Notes: a model not told the origin generated them from the sequence alone. A stretch of DNA of 64,000 bases from Musa acuminata AAA Group (GCF_036884655.1 NC_088345.1:19613001-19677000), one strand, 5' to 3'; positions 9,765-22,156 are shown, counted from the first letter of the stretch. Made by a program: numbers and translations.

Positions 9765-11168
9765 TTGAGGAATGAAGTTGAAAAGGGATTGAAGTTGAAT
9801 TTTCAAATTTCAGATGATGGCCTATTGAGATTTAGGGATAGAATATGTGTTCCAAATGACCCAGATATCAAGAACCAGATCTTGAATGAAGGTCATAATT
9901 CAAAGTACACAATGCATCCTAGTAGCATGAAAATGTATAAAGATCTCCAAAGTCATTATTGGTGGAAAGGCATGAAGAAGGAGATTGCAATATATGTTTC
10001 AAGATGTTTGACATGTCAGCAAATCAAAGCAGAACACCAGAGACCTGGAGGTTTGTTACAGCCCTTAGATATTCCTGAATGAAAATGAAAATGCATTACT
10101 ATGGACTTTGTTTTAGGCCTACCCAGAACCTCTAGAAAGCATGATGCTATTTGGGTCATTGTTGATAGGTTAACCAAGTCTGCATATTTCTTACCAATCA
10201 ATATGACTTATTCTCTTGATAGGCTTGCAGATTTGTATGTTGATGAAATAGTAAGACTTTATGGTGTCCCGAAGGAGATCATCTTGGATAGAGACTCCAG
10301 ATTTTTTTCTAGATTGTGGAGGAGATTACAAGATTTTATGGGCACCAAAGTAAAGTTTAGCACTGCCTCTCACCCTCAGACTAATGGTTAATCTGAAAGA
10401 ACAATTCAACTACTTGAGGATTTGCTTAGAGCCTATGTTATGGATTGAAGAGGTGAATGGGATAAAGATATTTCTCTTATTGAGTTCACTTATAATAATA
10501 GTTACCATTCGAGCATTCAGATGGCTCCTTATGAAGCATTGTATGGGCGAAAGTGCAGAACGCCTATATGTTGGGAGGAATTTGGTGATAAAAACTTGTT
10601 AGCATCAGATAAAGTACAAGAGACTACTGAAAAGATTCAAGTTATCATAAAAAGGCTAAAGGCTGCTTAGAGTCAGCAAAAGATCTATGCTGATAATAGA
10701 AGATGAGATATTGAGTTCCAAGTAGGGGATTTTGTATTCCTAAAGGTCTCCCCTTCCAAAGGAGTTGTAAGATTTAGAAAGAAAGGAAAGTTAAACCCAA
10801 GGTTCATTGGACCTTTTGAGATCCTTGAAAGAATTGGCTCTGTCACATACAAGATTGCCTTGCCACCATCGATGTGTCATATCCATGATATATTTCATGT
10901 GTCAATGCTCAGAAAGTATATACCTGATCTCTCTCATGTCATTGAGTATGAGCCAATTGTGATTGAGAAAGACTTGTTTTACAAGGAAGAACCCATTCGG
11001 ATTATTGATAAAAAGGAGAAGATATTAAGAAATAGAATCATTACTCTAATTAAAGTAATTTGGAAGCATCATCCTACAAATGAAACTACTTGGGAGCTAG
11101 AGGAAGAAATGAAGAAAGCTTACCCTCATCTTTTTACCGAAAGAGGTCTGACAAATTTAGAGGACTAA
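9765..11168 (+). pseudogene. pol: Gy1 integrase with chromodomain-like tail, broken
   Basis: The N-terminal H2C2 zinc domain is visible (HNSKYTMHPSSMKMYKDL, CLTCQQIKAEHQRPGG). The catalytic core carries MDFVLGLPRT with the first Asp, then DRDSRFFSRLW with the second, then HPQTNG followed by a stop and SERT with the Glu. The GPF/Y-type region (NPRFIGPFEILERIGSVTYK) is near 10800. The tail ends in a chromodomain-like motif with W-K-H-H and TTWELEEEMKKAYPHLF. Such tails direct chromovirus integration towards heterochromatin. Stops at 10080, 10389 and others disrupt it; the frame differs from the RT section. Confidence 0.88.
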
Positions 11169-11177
11169 AATTTCTTT

Positions 11178-11191
11178 TAAGGAGGGGAGAG
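11178..11191 (+). promoter_or_regulatory. Polypurine tract of Gy1
   Basis: AAGGAGGGGAGAG lies immediately before the 3' LTR start TGTAACATCC and would prime plus-strand synthesis. Confidence 0.85.
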
Positions 11192-14165
11192 TGTAACATC
11201 CCTCATTTTTTTGAAAATTTATAAGGGCTTATTTGTAAATATGAGGATTTTTTTAAATAATTCTTTAGCACTAAATATTATTTTTATATATTGAAAATAT
11301 TGTGAGGGACCAAAATGTGAATATCATTAATTGAAGGTGAATTGTGAAAGATTCACACTAAGAAAAAGTAAAAAAAAAATAAAATAAAATGGAGGACATG
11401 TGTCATTAGCAAGGATGAGCCATTTACATTTATTCTAAAGTGACACCTAAACCTCCATGTATGCTTGTCACCTCACTATTAAAGCATAAGCCAAACCTAA
11501 TTAATTTAAGGCACAATTGAGGGAAACTTTGTAGCAAACATAACTTGAGAAGAGGAGAAGGAATTGAAGGAGAAGAGAAAGAGAAAGAATTGAAGAAAAA
11601 GAAGTTTTATCTTGGCTTAAGGCTTTGCATCAAATCCCCCAGATTTGGAAATCAAAACTTTTGAAGGCAAGTGTTCTAACCCATCCTAGAGAAAAATTTT
11701 GATCCTTGTTTTCACCTTGAGTTTGAGAAAATTGGGAGATTGTGGCTGCATGTAAGATATCTATGCCGTTTATACATCAAATGTTGAATCTGAAAATTTT
11801 CAGATTTTGACCTTTCAGTACTCGTGTGACCATAACTTTTTGCACCAAATTCAGATTGAGGAAAAAACCTCTTTCATATGAAAGGAGACTTGTAGAACTT
11901 TCATTTGACATAAAAATTGGAAGATTTGGTGTAAATTTACCTATCCAAACATATGAATGAAAAGAACTTATGTATTTGGTAAAATAGATACTATGAATTC
12001 TGACCTTCTATTACTAAATTGCTCATAACTCTCTAGTGAAAATTCTAAATTATGTAAAACTTAATTCTTTAGAAGCTAAATTTGCACATCTTTCTTTTGA
12101 CACTTAATTTGGAAATTTTGAAGTATGTTTACCTTCTGAAACATCTGTTTAAATTGATTCTATCAATTCTACAAAATAGAGATGATCAATTCTGACCTTT
12201 TATTACTAAATTGCTCATAACTCTCTAGTAAAAATTCTTAATTATGCAAAACTTTATTTTTTGGAAACTAGATTCACATATCTTTCTTTTGACATATAAT
12301 TTGGAAATTTTGAAGTATGTTTTCCTTCTGAAAGATATGTTTAAATTGATTCTATCAATTTTGCAAAACAGAGATGATCAATTCTGACCTTCCTTTACTC
12401 TATTTGTTGTAACTTCCTATTTTAAGTTCATCTAAAAATATATTGATACAACTTTCCAATGACATACATTTTTAGTGAATTGGAGCACGCTTAGTTACCC
12501 AAACAATTTAGGAAATGTACAATTCAAATTCTATCAGGATTGAAAACTTGGTTGGGTTTTTCCTATTCAATTTTCATCCTATTGGAAATTTGATTTCTGC
12601 TAAATTCTTCTTCAATTGAGCTTTATATTAGTCCTTTGAAATTCTTGTATTATTTATCCTGAAATTATTGTATGTCTAAAATTTATTATGTAATGCTTCG
12701 TTTGTATTTCCTTATTTGATAAAGGCACATGCATATTTCCATTGTTCCGTATGTGCTTCCGATATGTGTCAATGTTATTGTTTATACTATCGTTTTGTAC
12801 TCTGGTGTCTTGTGAGATAATGTGAACCTTTGCTAGAAATGGTAAAGGGAGTTATGCTTAGAGCCCGCGATGCTCTGGATTATGTTTGAGATCCCACTTT
12901 ACCTTCTATCTGTTTGATATGAAATTCAGAGCCGACCTAGCACTTGGACAGGGTGAGAGGGCTCGAGTAGGAAAGGGCTACCCGTGGATGGAGTCGAGAA
13001 CTCATCACAGCATGGAGCCACCACTGAGTTAAATCTCACATGCACTATACTAGGGTACAATGTCTGAGCCCCTATTGACTTCACTCAAACGTGGGTGGAT
13101 GGAGCTCCTAAACGTGGGAGACTTATGCTTGGTGGTCATCCAGTAATGGATGAATAACATTATGTATGTGGTTCCACAGCGCCCTCTATGTTTTTGATAT
13201 GATATCCAAAACTTTGCTTATGAGTTTATATTTATGCTTTGGATAAAAAAATGGAATGCATGCTACATCAAAAATGACATACAAGCTTGTGTTTATTATT
13301 CGGTTCACTTGTTATACTTTGAAGTGTTTCGTATGTCATTGTTATGCTCCCAAACACTACACCTTTGATATGCACCTAAATGCTTCATGTGTCATTTGAT
13401 ACATGCCGCCTAAATGCTTCTTTTACCAATGAAATGCTCCAATTTCCTTTTTCCTATTGTTATGTCTAACGCCTATTTTCGAATGAGGTAACCCTTTGTG
13501 ATTTTTTTATATCAAATGAGATGATTCTAAATGAACGCTTGTATTTCTGGTTTTATTATCTTGATACTAAGCCTACTTGAACTTCTCCTATTGCCATTGA
13601 TATGTTAGTCGCTTGCTGAGCTCTTTATGCTCACCCCTTTGCTATATAAAATTTTCAAGGTAGCTTGTCATGCAACGAAAAGCTAGAATTGGGTTGAAGT
13701 AGTGAAAGGCTAGAAGATTTTTGAGCTAATCTTTGTTGGATGATAGGTTTTTGTTGTATAGTATACTTTACTTTTGATGTAATGTTAAGGATATGTTGAT
13801 ACTTATGTGTTGTAAAAGTTTAAAGGACTGCTCATGTTTATGGAATGATAAGTTTAAGTTGTATAAGGATAAGAACTCATGGTAAATAATTATCTTTTTG
13901 TGACTGTATATATTTCTACGATTATGGATTTGTATTGTGGTTGATGTTTAGTTGAGTTGCCTTTGGATTTTATGAATCTCTAAGTGAAGTGGATTATGAT
14001 TTATGTAACGTACATGTTTATGAATTGTGAATATTGATTTTGAATGATTCTTAGTATCCTCAAATTGTTAGATTAGATCCTGGATTGAATTTATGATGAA
14101 TTATAATATTATTGATTTTAGATAGGGTCACACCTCCTGAATGTGATAATTCGGGGGGCGTGATA
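11192..14165 (+). repeat. 3' LTR of Gy1 (2974 bp)
   Basis: It begins TGTAACATCCCTC directly after the polypurine tract and ends GGGGGGCGTGATA, one base different from the CGTGACA end of the 5' LTR. It contains a 192-bp tandem repeat. No ORF of note. The right flank is GGTAC, the interior of a Copia LTR (element B), with no left counterpart in the window. Confidence 0.9.
11996..12400 (+). repeat. 192-bp tandem repeat in the Gy1 3' LTR
   Basis: AATTCTGACC anchors occur at 11996, 12188 and 12380, exactly 192 bp apart. Two complete units and the start of a third are present. They lie in the part missing from the 5' LTR. Confidence 0.85.
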
Positions 14166-14773
14166 GGTACCACCGCCTAGACTGGTGGTACCACCTTCTA
14201 ATAGTCTCGGAGACTGAGTTTAGGTGGTACCATCGCCTGACATAGTCTCGGAGACTGTACCACGACGGTTCCACCTTTTGGGCCACTATTTGGGCCTTCC
14301 ACTTGGCCCAACAAAGCCCAAAATTAGGCCCAACTAACCCCTAATTGAGTTGGCCCAATTCTAACCCAATTACACCTAAAACCTATTTTGATCTAGATAA
14401 TTATTACATAGCTAATCAAATGTTATCCGGCATGTCATTGGTTTATTGGCGCTTCATCTGAATCTTCGGCGCATCATCATCTCTTGCGGCCTATTCCCCA
14501 ATTGGCTAGTTGACCTCTGCAACTCTGATTTCCTTAGTATAATTTCCGCTTTTCTTGGCCCGATGCCTGATCCCATGGCTCGAAGCCTTCTGCCGATATA
14601 TTGACCGATCCTCCAGCTCAACGTCCATTGTTCTGACATGTTCCATTCCGACCCAACATAATTCTTCCTGCCTTAATTATCTCTCCTTGATCAAAGCTTT
14701 CTACGTCACTCAAAACATAGATCAGATAACAAACACATCAATTGATTTTATCATCAAAATATGAGATTTAACA
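14166..14773 (-). repeat. Partial 3' LTR of element B (U3 portion)
   Basis: It ends on the plus strand in GAGATTTAACA, a mutated version of the GAGATTCAACA edge in the other Copia LTRs. Alternating dyads (GGTACCACCGCC and AGTCTCGGAGACT) lie at 14166-14275. The remaining R/U5 is absent at the Gy1 junction. Confidence 0.85.
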
Positions 14774-17021
14774 ATCTCGCCATTTTTGATGATGATAACC
14801 AATTGATGACGTAGTTAACCTTGACTCCCCATATCAATATGTCATATTGTTAGAACCTTGAATTCAAATTGAATTCAAGTCATAGCAATATTTCATTATG
14901 AATATTTGTAACATGTGATCATAAAATCATGGATAATCAAATTTTCAATACATCATTCTACGCATGATCATCAACATAACTTCTCCCTCTTTGTCATCAA
15001 CAAAATGGAGAAGTGCATCTATCAAGTTTTAGATATATGAAAGCTTAGCAATTTAGCAAATTTTCATGATTTTAGAACATGCAAGCTAGTGAGTTCTTTC
15101 TTTATTTTGAGAAGTGCAAGCTAGCAATTTTTTTGCTTCCGTTGCAATGTTTAAGCTATCAATTTTTGCTTCCTTTGCAAAGCACAAGCTAATGAAATTT
15201 TACATCATTTGACAACATGCAAGCTAGCAATAATTTTGAGTTTTACAAGCTTGTAGATTTAGCTAGATGTGCAAGTTAGCATATTTGCTTTTCTTTATGA
15301 TATTCAAACTAGTAAGTTTTTGAAAAAGAATGCAAGATAGTAAATAGCAAGTTTAGAATATGCAAGCTAGCAAGTTTTTTATAAATAAAGTTTAGCAAAA
15401 TTTTGTATCTTTTGAGATAAGCAAACTAATAAGTTTTGCCTCTCTTTGTGATATGTACATATGTAATTTTTGCTTCTCTTTCGATGTGCAAGCAAGCAAC
15501 AAGTTTTTTTATCGTTGAAATATGCAAGCTAACAAATCTTGCTCTTTTGAGATGTGCTCACTATCAATTCATTCTCCCCATTTGTCATTGGCAAAAAGAG
15601 GGGAATAATAAAACAATGGTACAATTCATTTCCCTTTATATCAATTATCAAATTATAACAAAGATAATGTGTCATTCTTTATTACAATATGGTATCATTT
15701 CATAAAATAATAATTGTTGAATTTCACATCATTTCATAAAAAAAATCATAGTATTGCATACATCATTCCAAATCATGAGTATTTCAAATCATGATGGTAT
15801 CAAAATGTCAAATTACATTACATCCTATCATGAATGATCATAATTTCTCATTTGTATGCATCAACATAATATCATGAGTATTTCATGCATAATTTCATAT
15901 CATCACATGAAGAATATCAAGAAAACTTAATTGGGTGATGATATAAACACTTCATGAATACAAGAAATTATACATAAAAATCATATCATGAAAGATAAAA
16001 TATCAAAGATCATGAAGGATTAAGTCATGAATACTAAATGATATGATTTATCTTGACAAATATCCCCTTTAGGAAATAACAAAAAGAAATATGTGAGTTC
16101 AAAAACAAGATCTTGATTTATAGAAAAATTTCAAGTATCAATATCAAGAATTCAAGATCATGATATAGATAAAGATATTCCTATAGCAAAAGGTGTCATG
16201 GGAGAACACATAAAGGATCTCAATCCATGTATAATATCTCTCAATTCATTATGAATTATAAAAATTATAATTCCAAAAAATCATGATTCATTTGGATAGT
16301 AGATAGCGAAAAGAAACATCGAGGATAAAAGATCTTGATTTATAAAGGGTAAATCTTAAGTTGTAAATATCGAGAAATCAAGATAAAAATCATGGTTAGA
16401 TGAAACTCATCCAAATTCAAATCAATAAATCATCAAAATCACTTTCAAGAGATTCAAAATGGCATAAATAACTTTATCAATCTCTTAGTGAAAAATTGAT
16501 AATATGAATGCTCAAATTTTTATGCCAAATAAGAACATGCATCAACGTTTAAAACCGAAAAAGCAACTTTCATTCCGGCAAAGATCGATAAGCCATAAAT
16601 TATAAGAATCATCATGCATAATTTCGAAATATAAACTTATTAAGCATGATCATTATGCATCATTACTTTGGGCATGACATCAAAACATGGTTTCAAGTTT
16701 TCAAAGTATAACATGCACAATTTCAAACTATAAACTCATTAAGAATGACATTATCAAACATGATTTCATAAAGCATTTTCACAAAATCGGAAATCATCAA
16801 TTTAGATACACAATTTTTTTCTTAAAAACATACATAGGATTAATCATTAGATTTAAATCTAATATTTTATTATATTTTCATAAAACATGTAATTGTCATT
16901 ATCATTTTCAAAATTACTAGCATGATCCCAAAATTTATTTATTTATTTATTACATCATGCAATTTTTTAAAAAATTATATATAATTTTTTATAATAATTT
17001 AAAAACAACTCATGACATGCA
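14774..17021 (-). other. AT-rich non-coding 3' tail of element B
   Basis: About 2.25 kb, strongly AT-rich, with no coding potential. The end next to the LTR carries a decayed polypurine tract (CGCCATTTTTGATGATGA on the plus strand) and the CTCCCTCTTTGTCATCAAC motif found in the 3' regions of autonomous copies G and I. A degenerate GCTAGC-rich repeat occupies about 15040-15560. Small ORFs here show no similarity to any family. Confidence 0.8.
15040..15560. repeat. Degenerate GCAAGCTAGCAA-type repeats in tail of B
   Basis: Variants of GCAAGCTAGCAA followed by T-rich filler and TGCTTC/CTTT recur roughly every 40-60 bp. The same motif in the opposite orientation fills 42790-43400 in the tail of C. 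Confidence 0.75.
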
Positions 17022-17972
17022 TTATGTAATTTTGAAATAAAGCAAAGGGGTTTTGGCTACCTTATCATCGAAAGTCGTTAAGGCGTAGTTTGCCATCTCG
17101 CCTTTGTTGGTTTGTTCTTCATCTTCGGATGAACTTGATTCCTCCTAAGCCACCTTGAGTGCTCTCTTCTTTTTTGGTAACTTCTTTTTATATTTATTTT
17201 TATTCTTTAATTCTTGTTTAATAAACTTTTTAAATTTTATAGTGAGAAGTTCGAGTTCATCATCACTTGAGCTTTCGCTCGAGTGGTCTTCATTTGTTCT
17301 AAGTGTCAAATCCTTCTTGTTCTTTGGAAGATTATTTTCATGTTCATTTTATACCATACAACTCATTTTATAGGTCATTAAAGACCCGATAAGTTCTTCG
17401 AGAGGGAAAGCATTCAAATCCTTGGCATCTTGAATGACCGTTACTTTAGGATCCCAAGTTTTAGAAAGAGATCGTAAAACTTTATTAACAAGTTCAAGAT
17501 TTGAAAAACAATTGCCAAGAGCTTTTAAGCCATTGACGACATCCGTAAAACGAGTGTACATGTCAACAATGGTTTCGTATGGCTTTATTTTTAATAATTC
17601 AAAATCATGCATCAAAAGATTTATCTTAGAATCTTTTACTCTACTAGTGCCTTCGTGTGTGATTTCAAGTGTATGCTAAATATCAAAAGCCGTTTCACAA
17701 ATAGAAATACGATTAAACTCATTTTTTCTCAAAACACAAAATAGAGCGTTAATAGCTCTAGCATTCAAAGAAAAAGTTTTCTTCTCTAAATCATTCCATT
17801 CATTCATTGGAGTATAAGACTTTTGAAAATCGCTTTCCATAATATTCCATAAATTCAAATCCATTGAAAGCAAGAAAACTCTCATTTGAGTTTTCCAGTA
17901 AATGTAGTCCATCCCATTGAACATGGGAGGACGAAAGAAAGAAAAGCCCTCTTGAAAGCCGAAAAGAGCTAT
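17022..17972 (-). pseudogene. gag: Element B gag lacking the zinc knuckle, broken
   Basis: The capsid region is readable at 17676-17924 (MFNGMDYIYWKTQMRVFLLS) and 17349-17615 (TRFTDVVNGLKALGN, KVLRSLSKTWDPKVTVIQDA). The start codon at 17970-17972 has become ATA. Stops interrupt at 17676 (TAG at a Trp position), 17349 and near 17146, all in one frame. After the basic linker the CX2CX4HX4C knuckle of the autonomous relatives is missing, yet the acidic motif that follows (EESSSSEDEE) and the NYALTTFDD block remain. The frame stops at 17022-17024, just where gag would continue in G. This looks like an inherited shortened gag rather than random loss because C and K share it. Confidence 0.85.
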
Positions 17973-18008
17973 TTCTCTTGGGTGTTAAACCAAGCAAGAA
18001 ATAACATG

Positions 18009-18020
18009 GCTCTGATACTA
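18009..18020 (-). promoter_or_regulatory. Primer-binding site of element B
   Basis: Minus strand TAGTATCAGAGC, one change from the initiator-Met complement TGGTATCAGAGC, two bases from the LTR edge. Confidence 0.8.
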
Positions 18021-18022
18021 AC

Positions 18023-18650
18023 TGTTAGGAACAAGTTGGCACTAAGAGGGTAGGGGGAGGGTGAATTAGTGTAGTGGTAAAAATGTTAATTTCTAAAATA
18101 TTCGTTTGTTGAAAATCGATCGGAAAGATGTTAACTTAAGAAACACTTTCGTAAGCGCGTAATGAGGGCCTGTAAGCTCCTGGAAGGTAGAAAGGGAATC
18201 TATTCATTCAGGTGGAAAGGGTTCGTTCAGGTAGAAAGGGAATCTATTCATTCAAATAAGCGGGTTACCTGACAGAGCTTGCTGAGGTATTAAAGCTATT
18301 TGAAATCGGATTAGGGATATGTTTTCATTATAGAATGATCGACATACTGCCTTTACCACTAAAAAGACAGGTTTTCAGAAATACTACGCCAAAGACAGAA
18401 CCCACCCACAATTATTGCTAGTCGATCTCCTCCTCTTGGTGTTTTGTAAGCGCGTAATGAGGAAGTAGAGCAGTGAGCAAGTAAAATGATTTGCAGCAAA
18501 GGTAAACAATAAAGTAAAAGGCAACAAATTGATTTTATAGTGGTTCGATCATCGTGACCTATATCCACTACCGATTCCTCTTCACTCGAGGCCATCGGCT
18601 TCCACTACTAGTCTTCCTTTAATGGATGAAGACCAACTACACTTTTACAT
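18023..18650 (-). repeat. Partial 5' LTR of element B (U5/R portion)
   Basis: It starts TGTTAGGAACAAGTTGGCACTAAGAGGG on the plus strand, the edge type of C and F. The conserved U5 block (TGGTTCGATCATCGTGACC) is at 18541-18557. Gypsy D begins at 18651 and cuts off the rest. Confidence 0.85.
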
Positions 18651-19045
18651 TAATTGAACCCTAGAGGAATTCTATGTAGATTGATCTTTGAGGGGGATCA
18701 ACCCTTGGAACGCTAGAGGGGTTCCACCCTCCTAGAAGTCGGACAAATGACTTCAATTGTAGATGAATCTTATTCCCAAAGAGATGGAGGCTACATGCTT
18801 ATATAGGGCTCCAAACCCTACCCCTAGGGGCTGCTTCCTAAGTGAGTTACCCCTTTTGCCCTCAACCCTAACCAACTAGCCTAATAAAAGGGGGCGGCGG
18901 CTAGGAATCCCAAAGACCCAAATATAAATCATAAACACTCTTGTTTATAGGATAGAGGCGGCTAGGTGAGGTTTATTACAATCTCACAGGGTTTTATTAG
19001 TTGCTTCTTGGTTGAGTAGGACCCAACCCTGCTAGGGTCCTATCA
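18651..19045 (-). repeat. 3' LTR of element D (395 bp)
   Basis: It aligns over the same 395-bp length with the 3' LTR of E (48273-48667). The plus-strand left end reads TAATTGAACCC where TGATAGAACCC is expected; the right end is GGGTCCTATCA. A GC-rich polypurine complement (GCCTGCCCTCCCC) follows at 19046. Confidence 0.82.
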
Positions 19046-19084
19046 AGCCTGCCCTCCCCAAATCAGCCTTGTCCTCAAGGCTAA

Positions 19085-20440
19085 GGTTCCATGAACTTAG
19101 GGAATTGGGTCTTTAGCTCATCATATGATTCCCATATGGTGTCTTCAAGTGGTAAATTATTCCAATGCACTAGTACTTCAGTAGAAGGATGTTGGCAACG
19201 AACCACGAACCTGCGGTCGAGGATGACTTATGGTTGGGCTTGACTAACTCCATCCTTAATGGTGTTGGGCAGTTGGATCTGGGGTGACTCGTGTTCTTCC
19301 AACTTGGGCTTCAGGCATGACACACGGAAGATAGGATGAATTTTGGCATACTTAGGCAATTTAAGTATATATGCCACGACTCCAATACGCCATGTGATTT
19401 GATAGGGCCCATAAAAACGTGGGGATAGCTTCATGGAGGCTCATGTGTTGATGGAGAGTTGCTTGTATGGCTGTAGGCGAAGATAAACCCAGTCTCCTAT
19501 TGAAAATTTTCTTTCGCTTCATCGTGTGTCAGCTTGCTACTTTATTTTGGCTTGAGCGGAAGAAAGATTATCCTATAGTAGCTGTAGGAGTTTGTCCCTG
19601 TCAATTAAATCTTGGTTGACCTAATCTACCTTGGCCGAGCCAATTACAAACTTTGGAATCACAAGGGTTGGCTAACTATATAGTGCTTCATAAGAGGCAC
19701 ATTTTATAGATGAATGATATATAGTATTATACCACCATTCGGCCCAGGAAAGTCATTCAACCCACTCCTTTGGCTGATCACTGGCGAAACACCGAAGGTA
19801 CGTCTCTAAATACCTGTTCACCGCCTCTGTTTGGCCTTCAATTTGTGGATGATACACTATGCTCATCTTGAGTTTGGTGCTTTGTAACAGAAATAACTCG
19901 GTCCAAAATTTACTGGTGAAGATCCTGTCATAATCACTTACAATGGACCTTGGTATCCTATGTAGTTTAACAATATTTTCTATAAAAATCTGGGCAATAC
20001 TAGTAGCAATGTAGGGATTTCACACAATACAAAAATGAGCATATTTCATAAGTCGATCAACCACCACGAGAATTGTGCTTTTACTTTTGGAAGGTGGCAG
20101 TCCTTCGATGAAGTCCATAGAGATGTTAGTCCACACTGAGTCCAGTATGGGTAGTGGTTGTAGCTTCCCTAGACTTGGCATTGTTTCACCCTTATGTTGT
20201 TGATAAACATCACATTGTGCAACATATTCAACAATAATTTTTTCATCCATCTCCAATAAAAATTTTGCTCCACTCTTTTGTAGGTTTTCAGGAATCTAGA
20301 GTGCCCTACTAAAGCTGTAGAGTGCATTTTATACCGGATGATCTTGATGCAAGGGGAATCAGGTATAAGTACAATGCGACCTTTGTAGCGTAGATCCCTT
20401 GAATCCCAAGTGTAGTAGGCCATTGCATTTGGATCCTCCT
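19085..20440 (-). pseudogene. pol: Element D integrase and chromodomain, broken
   Basis: Reading right to left: N-terminal zinc-binding region (MHSTALVGHSRFLKTYKRV, then WRWMKKLL), catalytic core start (NISMDFIEGLPPSKS with the first Asp), then a stop-ridden stretch (19435-20019) still recognisable as core and linker (AEWWYNT-type motif). The C-terminal domain reads [18 protein letters not shown] and [16 protein letters not shown] chromodomain-like end (VLVHWNNLPLEDT, then ELKTQFPKF) is at about 19085-19200. Several stops mean it cannot be active. It would have inserted cDNA into chromatin. Confidence 0.82.
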
Positions 20441-20444
20441 TTAA

Positions 20445-22148
20445 TTATTTTATGATATTGCTGATCTCTAGATCCTTCTTCCATTCTTCCCTAATGTCCT
20501 CGAGGAAGCTGGTGGTAGGAAGGGAGATGACTGAAAACTTAGCTTGCTCAGGCAGCCATGAGAGTGCATCTGCAACAACGTTTTCTTTCCCTTTTTTGTA
20601 AATAATTTGATAATCAAATCCTAGAAGTTTGGTTACCCATTTTTGTTGCTTAGGGGATGATATCTTTTCTTCCAAAAAGTACTTGAGGCTTCTATGGTCG
20701 GTTTTAATTTGAAATTACCGGCCGATCAGGTAGAGTCTCCACCTCGTTACTGCGTGCACAATGGCAAGCATCTTCTTATCATATATTAACATATTTTGAT
20801 GGGAGGGAGATAATGCCTTGCTGGTGTATGTGAGTGGTCGACCATCTTGCATGAGAACTACTCTAATTCATACTCTGGATGCGTCGGCCTCAATGATGAA
20901 GGGTCGGTTGAAATTTGGTAGTGCTAGCACTGACGTCATCGTCATGGCTATTTTAAGTTTGTCAAAGGTAGCGGAGGCTTTGTCCGACCATTGAAAGGTG
21001 TCTTTTTTCAATAGAGAAGTGAGAGGTGCGCTAATCTTCCCATAGTCCTTAACAAATTTTTGGTAGTAGCTAGTTAGTCCAAGGAACCCGCATAGTAATT
21101 TCATGTTTGTAGGTTTCGACCAGCCTTGCATTGCTTCAATTTTTGTTGGGTCTACCGCCACTCCTTCTGATATTATGTGCCCAAGGTACTCTAATTTTTG
21201 TAGGAGAAAGCTACACTTTAGTTGCTTAACAAAAAGAGTATTCTTCAGAAGGATTGTTAAAACAACCCGTAAATGTTGAAAGTGAGTCTAAGTGAGTCTC
21301 AAGAGATGGGCTATAAATAAGAATATCATCGAAACGTACCAACACAAATTTGTGAAGAAAGCTCCAAAACATATTGTTTATTTGACTTTGGAAGGTTGAA
21401 GGAGCATTAGTGAGTCCAAAAGGCATCACCAAGAATTCAAAATTGTCGTCATGTGTGCGGAATGAAGTTTTTGGAATGTCGTCTTCACATACCCGAATTT
21501 GGTGGTAATCGGATCGAAGGTCCAACTTTGTAAAGACTCGAGCTCCTTTCAACTCATCAAGGAGTTCATCGACCATTGGTATTAGGTATTTGTCCTTGAC
21601 AGTGATGCCATTTAAAGCTTGGTAGTTGATGCACATCTATCAAGTTTTGTCCATCTTGTGTACAAGTAGCACCGGTGAGGAATAGGGGCTGCAACTTTAT
21701 CGAATCACCCATATTTTAAGCATTTCCTTTAAAATCTTTTCAATTACATCCTTCTAGAGGTGGGGATAATGGTATGGCCAAGTGTTTGTTGGTGGCCTGC
21801 TCGGAAGGATTGGAATCCGATGGTCATGCTGTCGAGTAGGAGGAAGACCGCGTGGCTTAACAAATATGTCCGCAAATTCAACAAGAAATTGGGTGAGATT
21901 GTAATATTCAATTTCTATTTTCTTCCCCTCTAGTTGCTATTGGAGATGCATCAACAAGCCACCATTTACCTTGTGTAAAACTTTCTCCAATCGTTGGGTC
22001 GAAATGGTGGTTACGTTGTTTCCACGCTTCCCGCGTAAGATGATCTGTTTGCCTTTGTAGTAGAATTTTATAATTAATTTGGAAAAGTTCCAAGAGACAT
22101 CACCTAGCATAGTTAGCCATTCTATACTAAGTACGACCTCATAGTCAT
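20445..22148 (-). pseudogene. pol: Element D protease end, RT and RNase H, broken
   Basis: RT motifs at 21226-21636: [47 protein letters not shown] and the catalytic box [11 protein letters not shown] thumb and RNase H at 20868-21161 (FLGLTSYYQKFVKDYGKI, then IIEADASRV). The RNase H end is at 20445-20675 (KKGKENVVADALSWLPEQ). Protease-end sequence (VLSIEWLTMLGDVSWNF) lies at 21937-22148. Stops and frame breaks separate the parts. Unlike E and H, D keeps the RT catalytic palm, RNase H and integrase, so it is the best representative of the Reina-like pol here. Confidence 0.85.
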
Positions 22149-22156
22149 CAAAGAAA

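Larger units (their letters stand above)
5218..14165 (+). mobile_element. Gy1: Ty3/Gypsy chromovirus, Tekay/Del-like, decayed
   Basis: The order is truncated 5' LTR (5218-6627), primer site, gag, protease, RT, RNase H, integrase, chromodomain-like tail, polypurine tract, 3' LTR (11192-14165). Integrase downstream of RNase H identifies Gypsy. Two CCHC knuckles, a long LTR and a C-terminal motif like VIWKHHPTNETTWELEEEM fit the Tekay/Del branch. Several stops and at least two frame changes make it non-autonomous. The shared 1410 bp of the two LTRs differ by roughly 5-6% in the part I compared. Confidence 0.9.
14166..18650 (-). mobile_element. Element B: gag-only non-autonomous Copia derivative
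   Basis: Running right to left: partial 5' LTR (18023-18650), primer site, gag remnant (17022-17972), AT-rich non-coding tail (14774-17021), partial 3' LTR (14166-14773). The internal region is about 3.25 kb and holds no protease, integrase, RT or RNase H. The 3' LTR is cut by Gy1 and the 5' LTR by Gypsy D. The same architecture is seen in C and K. Confidence 0.85.
18651..22148 (-). mobile_element. Element D: Ty3/Gypsy, Reina-like chromovirus, right end lost
   Basis: The 3' LTR lies at left (18651-19045), then integrase with chromodomain, RNase H, RT and the end of the protease reading right to left. It has no 5' leader, gag or 5' LTR: at about 22148 homology stops in mid-protease and a Copia LTR fragment begins. 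The left flank in B's LTR is TACAT. Short LTRs (395 bp) and a C-terminal chromodomain fit the Reina branch. Confidence 0.85.

Noticed and set aside
10384..10602. 72-codon ORF after the integrase core of Gy1
   Set aside because: It lies in another frame; the true frame around it carries the integrase continuation after the HPQTNG motif.
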